NCBI GenBank assembly: GCA_027919835.1
Contig: JANVFP010000029.1
Span: 1 to 64,000, forward strand
DNA from: Lentinula raphanica
Taxonomy: Eukaryota; Basidiomycota; Agaricomycetes; Agaricales; Omphalotaceae
DNA length: 64,000 bases
Direction of reading: 5' to 3'
Shown here piece after piece: positions 1-12,506 of this stretch. The notes beneath the pieces were generated by a model, which had not been told where the DNA came from, searched no databases, and saw only the letters and a program-made list of their open reading frames with translations. Position 1 is the first letter of the stretch. Each line of letters begins with the position of its first letter. The position numbers and the translations under genes are program-made.

Positions 1-825
1 GGCAAATTCAAAGTTTGTAAACTGCTGAGGTTTTGGGGGGTATCTCTAGGCAGCCTAGGCACCAGGTCAGTTTTGCTGATGAATTTCATTTGTGGCAATA
101 AGGAGTCCAAAAATGGTAAATTCAAAGGACTTCTTGAAGCTAACAATTGTACAGGTTTCTGATGCAATTTTGAGTCATACAAAATATCTAGATTGAACTA
201 AGCCAAAATGCGTCCCAAAAGCTTCAATTTCTGTATTGTTTTTTTGTGTTCATGAATCATATACTTTCAATTGAAATTACCAATGGTAGAAAAATTTCAG
301 TGAAACACAAATTTTTGCTGTATTTTCACTTATACATAGATATTATGTTCCACTTCAAATTCCAAAATTTGGTAGAAAAACTTGTTATCAGTACAACTTT
401 CTGTTTGTAGGAATTTTTCCAATTCAGGTGTAATAACATGACAGTAGAATAGGCTCTTTGAGCTGCACTAATGATTCACAATATATTCAAAACACCTGAG
501 AACTTCAATCTGGGGTTAGAGTAACATATATGTAACTTGTAAGTCAAAGACTTGTTGCAGACTCATTGCATTGACTTTGAATCATAATATATCACCTAGG
601 TCCTACATAAATTATACACTTCTACAAAAATCTAGGCTGCGCAGAAGCCTAGTTTTTCTATTTCAAATTTCAATTAATGTTAGAGTCCATGTTTCAACTG
701 ATCACCCTCAAGTATTCCCACAAGCTCTGTATCTTCCTTAAAACTCCCCAGATGGACACGCAATACTGTTTGACAATCCAGGTCAAAGTATTAAAAGTCT
801 GCTAGCATCAACTTTACAAAGTTCT
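1..825. other. AT-rich gene-free left edge
   Basis: I see no convincing coding sequence here. The stretch is strongly AT-rich, with many poly-T and poly-A runs, unlike the GC-balanced sequence to the right. It abuts the 3' end of the first AIG1-like GTPase gene and would include its 3' untranslated region. Confidence 0.5.
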
Positions 826-1992
826 TCAGTGCTTATCAGCTTGAAAATAAGCAGCCCACATAGTGACAATGTTGACAATGTATTTGGAAGCAGTATTTAG
901 TATCTCTTTGGTTGATCTGATTAGATGATTCTGCAGCTGACTTTGCAATTGTCTGATCTTTTGCCATATGTCTGAATCATTGTGATTGTGGGCTGAGTTG
1001 TGGCAATTGTGGTCTGGGTTGTGGCAATAGTAGTCAGTTTCATAGATGATCTTTGTTGGCTGTTCCTTGCATGTATCCAAGAAATGAAAAACTTGAGAAA
1101 GTGTCTTCAGAGTTTTCTCATAGTTGTGGTGAATGTTTTTATTCATCTCTTCCAAAGTATCATCTTCAACTGTCTGTGGATTCTGTTCAGAAAGCTGCTG
1201 ATACTTGCTCCACTGAGCAAAAGGGTTATTGATACACCAGGACTTGGCTTTCCTAAACTGGACCGGTAGAGAAGATTGGTCAAAATTGAAAGCAGTGGAA
1301 TTAGAAACCATGGTGAAAATGAAAGCAATATTCTCAATAAGAGAATTGGGAAACATGGTGGAGATAGTGGTTAGAGTGAATTCAGTAGCTGCACCTAGTC
1401 GAGCAAGAGTGCCATTGGCAAGGATGATGATAGCATCAATGGTTATGAAATGCTCTTTAATAGCACTAACAATGGCAGCTTTGTGTTCATTGTCAATATC
1501 AATTCCATGAGTATCAGCCAGTCCAGGAGTATCAAGAATGTGGATTATATTTCCATTGGCACTGGAGATAGTGTAGAACTTGGGTACATTGGTTTGACTG
1601 CCAGATTGAGAGCCATTTTGCTCATTTTCCATTTTATGGGCAGGTCTGAAATCTTTCAGTTCAACTCCTGCACAGACATTTGCAAGCAGGTTAAGCATAG
1701 CTGTCTTTCCAACACCAGTTTCTCCCAATAGGATCAGATTGATTTGAGGCTTAGCCCACTGAAGAGGCTGGATGGTTGTTCCCATTGGTGCACTAACTAT
1801 TGGGTAAGTATTAGTGCAGTATCACACAAGAAAGGCTTACACAGCTGCACTGGTCACTGTGTTGGGAACAATTGAAGCTCCTATGTCAGATCTATATTTA
1901 TATGATTATATCAGTTTAAAGGGATTGGAGCAAATAATGGTGTTGAAGACATACTCAGAAATCATTGGTTGAGAGTTAAAGTTGAGTGACAT
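826..1992 (-). CDS. AIG1-like P-loop GTPase, copy 1 (lacks the C-terminal Cys-rich module)
   Basis: Predicted exons are 1992-1955, 1891-1841 and 1792-826, joining in frame to 351 codons. The leader exon and the short S/T/A-rich second exon match the plan of the three paralogues in this window. The G domain shows the P-loop GETGVGKT, a Thr/Ser-rich switch segment, the G3 motif DTPGLADT and a hydrophobic strand ending FTMVS where a canonical NKxD G4 would be expected. This fits GIMAP/AIG1-type GTPases, which bind GTP and often act at membranes. After the PTKIIYE segment the protein diverges into an Asn/His-rich stretch and stops, so the Cys/His and coiled-coil exon of the other copies is missing. 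Codons are AT-biased. It is divergent from copy 2. The leader exons are inferred by homology; the GTPase exon is certain. Confidence 0.75.
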
Positions 1993-2289
1993 AAATTCAA
2001 AGACCAAGGTTAGAAAGGGTAAGCAACTTCACTCGTTCTAAGAAGTATAGGTTTTCTTGGGTGCCATGACATAATGTGAATGCATGGATGCAACATGTCC
2101 CATTCTCTACATTTACATTGACCCAACATTAACCCAAGATTGCTATTCATATATTTTTATTCTCAGGCATTCTATACATAGTAATTCATGAGCATATTTG
2201 AAATACTGATTGCACCAGTACAAACCAGCTTGAGCAATAAGTGCAACCTGCTGCATAGTGCACAGCAGGTTTAGAGGCTCCGAAATGTA

Positions 2290-3465
2290 AAGCTGATAGT
2301 TCTGTTACAGAAAGTTAGAACTATTGGAGCTGCTCAATTCATACCTCACCTCATTGTCTCATTCAATTGGTCCTTATAAGTCCTTATGACACTCCCAAAT
2401 TAGGTAATCAACATTCAAGCTCTTTGATCAATAAACCAATTTCTGGCCCTTTGTCCACATGAATAGCACTTATAATGATCATTAATTTTACTTTAATATC
2501 AGGACTTCCAGGCCTGCAACATGTTGCATACATAGAACTTCTGGATTGTACTGCGCAAGCCTATTAGCAAAATCTGGGGTTTGCGCTCTAGCACCTTCAG
2601 CATTGAGTTGTGCTGGACAGCACTGGATAGAGTCTGCTGATAGGAATGTGATGTTGTGAGAAAATCCAACATATTGCCAAGAAATGCCCAGTACCTCTGA
2701 ACCAAAACTGAATGTTGCTACAGTGCTGTCCAGCAGGCACTTGTTTTGCTGATACAGAAAGTTAGAACTATTTGGGCTACTCAATTTTTACCTCATCTCA
2801 CTGTCTCATTCGGAGTCATTCAATTGGTCCTCATGAGCTCTTATGACACTCCCAAATTAGGTAATCAACATTCAAACTCTTTGATCAATACCCCAATTTT
2901 TGGCCCTTTGTCCACATGAATAGCACTTACAATGATCATCAATTTTACTTTAATATTAGGACTTCCAGGCCTGCAACATGTTGCATACATAGGACTTCTG
3001 GATTGTACTGTGCAATTCTATTAGCAAAATGTGGGATTTGTGCTCCAGCACCTCCAGCATTGAATTGTGCTCCACAGCACTGGATAGAGACTGCTAATAG
3101 AAATATAATGTTGTGAGAAAATCCAACCTATTGCCAAGAAATGCCCAGTACTTCTGAGCTAGAACTGAATGTTGCTGCAGTCCAGCAGGCACCTGTTTTG
3201 CTGATAAATAAAGTCAGAACCATTTGGGCTACTCAATTTTTACCTCACCTCACTGTCTATTCAATTAGTCCTTATGTGTTCTTATGAGACTCCCAAATCA
3301 GGTAATCAACATTCAAGCTCCTCTGATTGATACCCCATTTTTAGCCCTTTGCCCAGACTCCACATGAATAGCACTCGACAGTGATCATCAATTTTACTTT
3401 AGGATTAAGACTTCCAGGCCTGTAACATGTTGCATACATAGAACTTCTGGATTGTACTGTGCAAC
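2290..3465. repeat. Tandem repeat, ~450 bp unit, about 2.6 copies
   Basis: Three successive direct copies start near 2307, 2754 and 3206, at offsets of 447 and 452 bp. Each begins around an AGAAAGTTAGAACTATT-like motif and contains the landmark CTTCCAGGCCTGCAACATG. The third copy stops after the block ending near GAACTTCTGGATTGTACTG. Copies differ by substitutions and small indels, so the array is not recent. It is AT-rich, has no conserved reading frame, and lies between the divergent GTPase copies 1 and 2. Confidence 0.85.
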
Positions 3466-3579
3466 AGTGCGACACCAAGAGCATGGTATACATGAGCTTG
3501 CTCCAGATACTACATAATGCTGCTCAGTCTACTTGATTATGTTCACTAGCACCTCCTCAAACATTGAATCATTTTATCT
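3466..3579. other. Spacer between the tandem repeat and GTPase copy 2
   Basis: A short AT-rich spacer that would include the promoter of GTPase copy 2. I could not define a TATA box or other site with confidence. Confidence 0.3.
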
Positions 3580-5480
3580 ATGACACAATCCATTCAAGCC
3601 CTTGGGTATATTGTTAAGCAAGTTTTTTTACATCACTCCAATCATTTAATGTATAAACATTGATCATATAGTAGAGCCAGCATTGATGACTGGACTGAAG
3701 CTTCAATTGCCACTGATGCAAAACTTACTGACACTGGCACAAATGGGTATCAGTAAATCTTTGCTATACAGTCCAATTCAGTTATTAATTTTCACTTGGT
3801 AACAGTGCACCAAATGAAACAATGACTATTCAGCCTTGCTGGCAGAAACCTCAAATCAATTTGATTTTCATTGGTGAAACGGGCAGTGGAAAAACTGCCT
3901 TGCTCAACCTACTTGCAAACACCTGTGCAGGAATTGAACTTGACAATTTCAAAGCCTGCCATGATGTCAAAAATGAACAAGCTGGCTCACAAATTGGCAG
4001 TCAGACCAATGAACCCAAGTTCCACACTATTCATTGTGCCAATGGAAATGAAATCAATATCCTTGATACCCCTGGACTGTCTGATACTCGTGGGATTGAC
4101 ATGGACAAACAACACAAAGCAGCCATTGACAATGCTATCAAGGAGCATTTTGAAACAATTGATGCTGTCATTGTGCTTGTCAATGGCACTGTTCCTCGAG
4201 TGAATGAATCAACCCAATATGCTTTGACCACTATAGCTGGCATGTTCCCTCATTCCATTGCTGATAACATCACTTTCATTTGCACCATGGTTTCTAATCC
4301 TGCCGACCTGAACTTTGATCAATCCTGCCTTCCTGTCGAGCTCAAAAAGGCCAAAATCTGGTCTATCAATAACCCTTTTGCTCAGCGGGACAAATTCCAG
4401 AAAAGGCTCAAAGAGAATCCACAGATCTTTGATGATGAAACTTTGGAAGAAATTAGTGATGTTGTGAGACAGAGCTATACAAAAACATTGAAGACCCTTG
4501 CCAAGGTTTTTCAGTTCTTGGACCAGTGCCAGATACAGCCAACCAAGACCATTCATGAACTTTACATGATGGCCCTAGACATGGAGGCTGGTATATTCAA
4601 TGTGATTGTATGTATAGACCAATTGGGAATGAAGCAGAAGGAGCTCAGAAAGCTTCAAAAAGATGCAGATTACAAACAGGTTTGTTAATGCCTCCTGTTA
4701 TCAGAGACAAAAACTGAAATCTTCAACTTATCTAATAATTAGAGTTGGTGGAATATATGTGCAAACTATAAGGAGATTGGCAACACCTCCTTCTATGAAC
4801 TCGAAAGTCATGACCAGTTCAACACCATCTGCTTGATTCCTGGCTGTTATCGCAATTGCCACACAGGCTGCGGCGTTCAGGCATCGGGCTTTCCCTTGTA
4901 TAGAAGTCTTGTCCACCAAGTTGGGTCATTTTGCCGTGCCTTCAGAGAAGAAAAGAACTGGTTCGAAAAAGCAACTTGTTCCATGTTCAGTAAAAATTAC
5001 AACCGTATCTGCAAGGAATGTGGACATTCAGCTGAGGGCCATCGCAAATACCGCCATCTCTGGGTGAAAAAGACCAAGTCTGAGGATGCAAAGGGGAGTG
5101 ATGACGAGGAAATTGAAAACTTTGGTGAAATGATAGGCAGACTGCAGAAGGCCTGCAAAGGACTTGAGCAGGAGATTCATGATCGTGAGCAGGAGCTTTC
5201 TGAACGTTGCGAAAAATACAACCAGCTCGCTCTGTCGGGGAGCTTCATCAAGTATATCTCATCTACAATCAGTTTGCTGGAGCGCCGCTATGAGAGCATG
5301 AGCGAGAGTGGTGCGGACGATGATATGTTGCAGGGGATGCGTGAAGCAATCAAGCAATTCAAGGACAAGAAAAAGGTGCTTCGAGATACAGAAGATCAGA
5401 GACGCAGGACAAATGGACAAGTTCAACAAAACTTTTCAATTGACCAACGAGGGGGCTTGAGGGAGGACCAACGAGCTTAG
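3580..5480 (+). CDS. AIG1-like P-loop GTPase with C-terminal Cys/His module, copy 2
   Basis: Predicted exons are 3580-3605, 3675-3746, 3806-4679 and 4743-5480 (569 codons, all phases consistent). The leader begins MTQS, like MSQS/MSQP in copies 4 and 3. The GTPase exon has GETGSGKT and DTPGLSDTRG. The last exon carries a Cys/His cluster (CYRNCHTGCGV, then CKECGHSAEGHRKYR), probably zinc-binding, followed by a charged coiled coil and a Q/R-rich tail ending GGLREDQRA. The role is unknown; AIG1/GIMAP relatives oligomerise on membranes in a nucleotide-dependent way. The gene is AT-biased compared with copies 3 and 4. The GTPase and coiled-coil exons are firm; the first two exons are inferred from paralogue alignment. 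Confidence 0.8.
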
Positions 5481-8400
5481 GTTACAGTAGATGTTTGGTG
5501 ATAGTTGAATCGGAGTTGGCGGATAAGCAAGAGACATATGTTCTCTCAGTTAGTCATCTTTTCATGTACATTTGCACAGTAGTATTCATTGAGTATTGTT
5601 GATTGACACTGTGTGCTCTGCAAACTGTCAAGTCCTGTCCAATGAGAGCAAGGGAGCAAGATCAATCTGCTAAGAAACGGGAACTGAACAACGTCATTGC
5701 GTTGAATTGAAAACATTAACAAACGAACCCATAAGAACACGAAAGTCAACCAAACAAATTCCTCTCCCAATATTCTTCACCTCTGCGCAGGAGGCGTATG
5801 CTCGATTTGAACGCATTTGTTCATACACACTTTGCATGTCTCGAATCTGTCGGCGCAAGCGATGAACGGTTTCTGCTCATCATCGGTGTCTGTCAATTCT
5901 TCACCATGTTCGCCCCACCCATCAGCAAAAATGGGTGGTGCCAATGAGGAGGAGCCTGAGGATGGTGACCATTTGGGTCGTAGTCGAACGAGATGCAGTT
6001 GGACTCGGGACGGTCATACTAAAAATCAGCCATCAGAAAGCATGAAAAAAAAGATGATAATGAGGTTCGAACGTTGTTTGGACGTTGGTCGTTGAAAGGT
6101 GCATCAATGTTTGTATAAATTTCATAGTGAGGGGGAGTCCAGCTCCGAGCTCAATTCTTGGGGGAAAAAATAGTTCGTCTGGCTCGATGCTTTATGTACA
6201 CACACACAAAAAAATCAAAATCTTGAATTGGGAGAGCGAATGATCATAGATGATCCTTCGGTTTTGGCTCAATTGCTGAAGAGATGGCTCAACGAGTTGA
6301 ATCACTCACGACTCACGAGTGATGAAAAGCATTCATTGATTCATTGATTCAAGATTGTAATCGTTCCCTCAGAGATTGATTAGCCTATATCAGCCTATAT
6401 CTCTCGCTATACATACTTGGCTCGACCAGACTTGACCCTGCTTGACCGCCGCATAGCCAGACTGTTAACCTCAGTACCCATTGGTTATGTTTGAACTAGA
6501 AATCTTTCCGTCTCACCTCACTCTGTGGTGTATAGTTTATCTGTCTCAACGCTTCATATATCCCAAGAAGAATTTGTTTGGGGGAGGAGGATGGATGATC
6601 CTTCGGAGGAAGTGGGCTCAATTGGTTGATGAGATGTCTGGACGAGTTTGAATCACTCACTATTGATGGACATTTGGAAACCAGTCCTTCATTGTAATCG
6701 TTCCCCTTCGTTTCCTCACTGGGTGGGGTAAAACAGTGCTCTCGAAGGTATTACGAACGTTGCGGTCTCGACGACTCCGCCAGTGAATGACGGCGGTATC
6801 GAACAGTAAAATTTCCCAAGCACGCCAATGGGAACGGTCAACAAACATCATCCTTATCATGGCCTAGCATAATCATCCTGCTCAAGTATTATATGCAGCC
6901 TTAAGCACGGGATTGAAGGAGGGATTTACTATTCCCGAAATGGCGATTCCCGACGGTTCTTTTCCAAGAGAGAACGAGATAAGAGTACTAGAAAAAGCCC
7001 TCGTACTTGGTCAGGACTCAGTATCAGGAGGTAACGGAATAGCCGATAAGATCAAACCACTCACAAGCAGGCTCCATTGAAGCATATCGATGAGCGACGA
7101 TTTGTTTCCAGCCCAACGATTCTATTCTATTCCTCGTCACCAAATCCATAGTCCATGAAGAGACTCATACTAGGCTGTACCTTGCTGTACTAGGTACTAC
7201 TAAGAGCGCGAAATCTGCGGTTACTTCGACTTGCGGTTACTGTGTCTTGCGTGATCATTGATGGATAATCAACTGCCAGTGGAAAAGGATGGAATGACTC
7301 CGTTCGAAGGGTGGCGAGCTATAGCCTGAGGTCTCAGTCAAAGTAGTACTGTATGAACACAATCAGGGAAGACTCACACTTATGCAACCATCTGGTCAGT
7401 GGTGGTAGTAAGTGGTAGTATCGGGCGCTGATTGATCGATGAACATGTTCCAGCTACGTTCTACTGTAAGTATTCATATCAGTCAATATTCAGAATTCGA
7501 ACATCAGAGCAACTTGTAACGGTATGTTCTAATAGTAGCATGTATGATACATGAAGCTGAAGCTCCGAGCCTTGGTTGGCGAGAGGATTTTTTCGCGATG
7601 CCGACACGGGCTGACACGGGGAGGGGGAAACATACTACATGGAGTCACAACGGAGCCCAGTACATCAAGGGAAAAAGACTCACCATCTGGAGCCTAATCC
7701 ATCTGGAGAATCATCGTCTGGCAATCAAGACACCTCACGGAGGCGACGATGATATTGATTGCATTCGAGTGTTCTCATCGTCTTCTGAGTATGAGAATCT
7801 GATCGACAGAGCCGGTGTATGAGTTGATCTGTTTGCCCGTTCCAAGTTTCTAGTTCAGCTTGAATTTATTTTGCTCGATGTGAGACTGAATAGGATGTTT
7901 CCATCGTTGACTGTCCATCGTGCGCGGTCAGCCTTACTGAAAAATACCAAATCACACAGAGAGAGGTCTACAGGATTTCGTATGCAGTGCACTAGCAGGG
8001 AATCATGTACGTACCTGATAAATGAGCGGTAATTCTCGTTCCGAATGCTCTCCATTCGTTCATTCAAAGTAGTTTAAACTTTGGCCTCCAGTGGTTAGGA
8101 TGAGTCCTGCATGAAGAAAACATCCCAGGACCCGCTATGGACTCGGGTTTATTGATATATTCTTCGTATCATCCTAGCCCTGTCACCCAGATTCCACAGT
8201 GACATACTTAGCCTCCTTAACCCGTCGTCTTGTTTTGAAATCTCAAAAATCAGAGAAGGAAGTCGTAGAGTACGGTGACTTTGCGAAGCGAATTGAGAAG
8301 GGCAGTTAACGCCCGAGGAAGACATTGGATTTGGACAAGCTACCGCTGCGTAGGTATGGGGCCTGGGCGGGGCTTAGATGTATCGGTATCGTTGATGTAT

Positions 8401-8609
8401 CGAGCTTCTGACAGTGAATCCCAAAGTTCGCGCATCCGCCGTTCCTTCCAGTAGAACGAGACCATTGCAGAGTTTATAGTATCAATTCATACTATGTGGA
8501 GCGATGAAAGCAGTGAGAGCAATGAAAGCAATGAGTACGATGAGTGAGGATGAGTCCGGGGGTGATGGATGGACTCAGTCTTCAGAGAGGGCGCTTACTT
8601 GATTACATA
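5481..8609. other. 3.1 kb gene-poor interval
   Basis: No gene could be supported. The longest open stretch (7544-7822, + strand, 92 codons) has no recognisable motif and no paralogue here. The interval contains a diverged direct repeat (listed separately) and, at its right end, the promoter of the Pof1-like gene. Confidence 0.5.
6120..6720. repeat. Diverged direct repeat, offset about 347 bp
   Basis: The block around 6247 (GATGATCCTTCGG, then GGCTCAATTG, GAGATG and GAATCACTCAC) recurs in the same order around 6594. A later shared anchor is ATTGTAATCGTTCCC, at about 6353 and 6692. The two copies have diverged with many indels, so this is an old tandem duplication of non-coding sequence. Confidence 0.6.
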
Positions 8610-9791
8610 ATGCAAACTACACTTGAACTCCAGATTCAACGTGGACTAAGCAGTCTCAGTCACCATCGACCGGTATCTATCCTATGGTCTGATCATCCTC
8701 TGTGGCCTTTACCTCCCAACTCTCCAAATTCCTCTACTCCTCATCGACCTCAACATCAACATCCTCATCCGAAGAACCTCAACGTGTCTGTCCTAGACTC
8801 GTCCTTCAACCCACCTACACTTGCTCATCTTGCGTTGGCGAATACGTCTAGGCCGAGGACTACGGCTAGTGATAGTGGTAGTGACGATGACAACCAAGAC
8901 GATAGGGTCGACGATGAAGAAGAATACGACGCGCACCTCCTCCTTCTCTCCGTCCGGAACGCAGATAAAGCACTCAAAGAGGGAGACGCGACGTATTCAC
9001 AGCGGGTGGAGATGATGATTGAGCTCGCGAGGGATGTCCGTACCCATACTCGGAGTCTGACTGAGAGTGGCAACGGGGATCGGGATCGGAATGTAGCAGT
9101 GGGAATAACGAACGAACCCACATTCGTTGGGAAATCAAGGGCGTTGACTGGGTTTCTGAAGGAACGGTTGGAGGGATTCAACGTCGTCGAGCAGGATCAG
9201 ACTCAGCCAGAAGCACCTCGCCCATCTCCTCTAACCCCACGCGTAACGCTCTCCTTCATCCTCGGCATCGACACCCTCATCCGTCTGTTCAACCCAAAAT
9301 ACTACACCAACGCCGCTCATCCAGAAGGCTCAGAAGAGCTCATGTTATCTTCCCTACACCAACTTTTCGTCGAAGACGGGTCGAGAGTTGTATGTGCGGG
9401 TCGTAGTCCGGAGTCTTATCCTGCACCTGAACCAGTGCCAGCGCCAGTACACGAAGTAGGATTAGGATTAGGATTAGGAGGAGTAGCACCGCCGATAGCA
9501 TCTCCGTCTATTCTTCCTCCATCATCCTCATACATACCCTCACTCACACCTACGATCTCCTCCGTCCTTCCTCACCTCCCTCCCTCCTCCATATCATTCA
9601 TCTCCATCGACCACGCGTTGACTTCTATCAGCTCCAGTTTCATTAGAGCCGGTGTTAAACGTGAAAACGAGAGTGAAAATGAAAGTGAAAGTAAAGACAG
9701 AGTTCCAGAGAGTCAGAAGGGTCCAAGCTGGAGAAACATGGTGACGGAACGTGTGGCTCGGTATATTCTCTCTCATGGGTTATACAAATAA
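8610..9791 (+). CDS. POF1: Pof1-like nicotinamide-nucleotide adenylyltransferase family protein
   Basis: One uninterrupted 393-codon frame. Starting at the ATG at 8610, rather than the upstream in-frame 8544, gives an N-terminus beginning MQTTLELQIQ. The nucleotidyltransferase signature is VLDSSFNPPTLAHLAL, a (H/T)xxH-type phosphate-binding motif. It is followed by a middle segment ILGIDTLIRLFNPKYY, the segment VVCAGRSPES and a C-terminal SISSSFIRAG that matches the family's ISSTxxR-like motif. These features fit yeast Pof1, an NMNAT-like protein linked to NAD metabolism and protein quality control. Acidic, Ser/Pro-rich and Glu/Ser-rich insertions (about residues 85-115, 290-340 and 355-375) make it longer than the catalytic core. 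It is convergent with the amidase gene downstream. Confidence 0.78.
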   Translation: MQTTLELQIQRGLSSLSHHRPVSILWSDHPLWPLPPNSPNSSTPHRPQHQHPHPKNLNVSVLDSSFNPPTLAHLALANTSRPRTTASDSGSDDDNQDDRVDDEEEYDAHLLLLSVRNADKALKEGDATYSQRVEMMIELARDVRTHTRSLTESGNGDRDRNVAVGITNEPTFVGKSRALTGFLKERLEGFNVVEQDQTQPEAPRPSPLTPRVTLSFILGIDTLIRLFNPKYYTNAAHPEGSEELMLSSLHQLFVEDGSRVVCAGRSPESYPAPEPVPAPVHEVGLGLGLGGVAPPIASPSILPPSSSYIPSLTPTISSVLPHLPPSSISFISIDHALTSISSSFIRAGVKRENESENESESKDRVPESQKGPSWRNMVTERVARYILSHGLYK

Positions 9792-9966
9792 AACATACCA
9801 TGTGTGATATACGATATTTCAATTTGTAAACTAAGTCAAAGTGAAATGAATCAATGAGATGTTTTCGACACTTTTATTACACTGTATCAACGTTGGAAAG
9901 TTTCCACTCCGAATTGAGTACATCCCTTCCACATCCCACTCAATCTCAAACCCATTGAACCCCACA

Positions 9967-12506
9967 TCACTTCCCAACCACATCCTCCAACTGCGTCTTT
10001 GGTATGGCCGCCGGGAACGCGCGCCTCCCCAACCTCGTCTTCGTCCTCTGCTCATACGCATACCCGAACCCAATCAACTCAAACTCAGAGAACGCTGTGC
10101 TCAAAAACGACAGCCCGAATGGGACATTGGGAGCGGGGTAGACTGTTTCGGGGCCGGCGCTCCCTGGGACGACGGGCGTGTTGGGTGGGAAGAAGCCGAG
10201 GGGGACTAATTGAAGTTGAGAGGCCGGGAAAGTTGATTAGTTGTGATAGGGTGAACTCTCATAGTAGAAAGGAGGACCAGAGATACTTGGACTCACCTGT
10301 CACGATAGGATATCCAGCGATAGCTGTTTTCAATTTAAAAACACGAATCGATCAGTCGAACACTCCCGCAGGCCAGCACATGAGTAATAGAGGGAGAGTC
10401 ACCCAGCATCAAGCAGAACAATTTAACAAAGCCAAGTAGGCTTACCTGCAGGAACCGTGGTCAACCCCATCGCAGGTAACACCAGCGCATCCAGATCAAA
10501 CATCTCCAACACCGCATCGATCCCCCTCGTTCTTCCAAGCTCGTGGTCGAATGCTAAGGATTGGAAATAGGCATCTGTGAATCCTGTCGTGGCTTCTGAT
10601 GCGATGAACCTAAGCGAGCAATGTAACAGTGAGAATGATCATGAGTGATATATCCATGAGATTCAGAGAGGGATACCTTTCGGACTTACTCTGATTGCGA
10701 AGTAAAGTTCACCGGTTCCTCCAATGCAGGATTTGCATTATCAAACGCTATGAGATCTGCCAAACTCCGGACTCCACTTGGTATACTAACCAGACCCTCC
10801 AACCAAGCGTTTATTTGAATCTAGAACATCATGCATTGGCAACGAAGATTCAAGATTCAAGATACAGTGTCAACCGACCTTGAAATCCGTGTCCAACACC
10901 ACCGTCTCATTCCCCGACTGCGCAATCTCCTCTGCATCTGGCAAATCCGCCGGATCCACCACCTCCGCTCCCAGCTCCCTCAACACCCCTAACGCACCCT
11001 CGAACGCCTCCCCAATCGCAGCCAACGTCTCGTTCGGCCCAAACCCACTTCCGGAATCAAGAAACACCTTACGAGGGACACCAACCCGGGCTCCGGCAAG
11101 GGCGTTTGGGTTTAGGGCGAGGGTGTAGTCCGGTACAGGAAGGGGTTGGGCAGAGGTAAAGTTGTCGTTGGGGTCTGGACCGGCGATGAGGGAGAGAACG
11201 ATGGCGGCGTCGGTTAGGGAACGACACATGGGTCCTACGGTGTCTTGGTGTTCGGAGATGGGTATAACTAGACATCATAGGCAATTAGGATGTAAGCTGA
11301 GGTACTCAAGTACTCACCTCCCGCCCTCGAAGTCAACCCCACACTAGGCTTCACCCCAGCGAGATTATTGTTCCCCGTCGGACACGTTATACTCCCGTCC
11401 GTCTCTGTCCCTAACGCGACAGTGGTGAGCCCGATAGAGGTAGCGACGCCAGACCCAGAGGAAGATCCACACGGATCCGCATGGGGGAAGTACGCGTTGG
11501 AGGTTTGACCACCGCGTCCGGACCAACCGGAGGGGAGGTTGCCTCGGAATTCGGCGAATTCGGAGAGGTTGGCTTTGCCTGGGTGGGGAGAGGAGGGAGG
11601 GAGGGAAGAGAACAGGTGTTAGGATGTATTAGTGTGTGGTTTTGAGCAGGTGGGGATAAACAGTGGAAGGATGGTTCAATAGTATGATTACGCGGTGGCG
11701 GTACACACCTAAGATAATTGCACCTGCTTTCCGAAGTCTCTTCACGACTCCTGCGTCTTCTGGGACAACAGATCCAAGTAAGGCGAACGAGCCGGCTGTA
11801 GTGTTCATTCCTACAGTAAAACGAAAGGATCATATCTGACTTCAGTCCCGAAGACGAGTTGTCTCTACTGATTAGAACTCGGTTTGCTTACCTTCAGGAG
11901 CGACAGTGGCAATATTGTCCTATGGTTCAAAGTTCAAAGCAAGAAGCAGTAGAGACAAGGTGCAGCGCGTCAGCGTCAAGCCGTAGAGCATAGACATACA
12001 GCGAGTACCATGTTATGATTGTACTGCTCACCTTCAACAATATCGGAATCCCATGTAACAAACTCCGTTTCCCACTCACCGCCCTCTCAGCATCCAACGC
12101 CGCAGCTTGTTCCAGCGCCGAAGGATTCATCTCAATCACCGCTCGTAAACCCGGGCCTTGGATATTGACTTCTTCGATTCGAGCAAAGTATGCCTACAGA
12201 ATCCAGATAAGCAGATCAGTAGATGATTAGCATGAAGACCCCTTCCCCAGACTCGGAATCCAGATGGGCAGAATAACGAACACGGGGAGAGCTTGGAATA
12301 GATAGACTCACCTTGATGAGGTCGACGCTGGTGAACTGACCCGCGTCCAAGCCATGTTGGAGTTCCAAGATCGAGGCTTCGTATAGATCGGGTAGAGGGG
12401 CTTCGACTGTTCTCGGAGTGGTGGTGAGGGAACGCACAGATAGAGTCTGTAATAGAACCAAGAACGTTATGCTGCACCAAAGCTTGAGGTATTGTTGAAG
12501 CTTCAT
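9967..12506 (-). CDS. Secreted amidase (amidase signature family), multi-exon
   Basis: Multi-exon gene reading right to left. The start is the ATG at 12506, followed by a hydrophobic signal-peptide-like stretch (about residues 5-26) and an exon ending TSVDLIK. Later exons encode HGIPILLK (catalytic Lys), GMNTTAGSFALLGS, the Gly/Ser-rich signature CGSSSGSG, TDGSITCPTGNNNLAGVKPS (catalytic Ser region), then MCRSLTDAAIVL. The last exon reads VPLGFFPPNTPVVPGSAGPE and ends at the stop at 9967-9969. Lys and the Ser/cis-Ser pair form the Ser-cisSer-Lys triad that hydrolyses amides. The signal peptide suggests an extracellular or vacuolar enzyme; the substrate cannot be inferred. Roughly nine exons are separated by introns of about 50-75 nt. 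Confidence 0.85.

Noticed and set aside
7544..7822. 92-codon + strand frame with an acidic centre
   Set aside because: No motif, no visible promoter or introns, in a repeat-bearing gene-poor interval.
9455..9485. GGATTA repeats resembling telomeric repeats
   Set aside because: Only three to four units, within the Pof1-like reading frame (Gly-Leu repeats), and not the TTAGGG unit.
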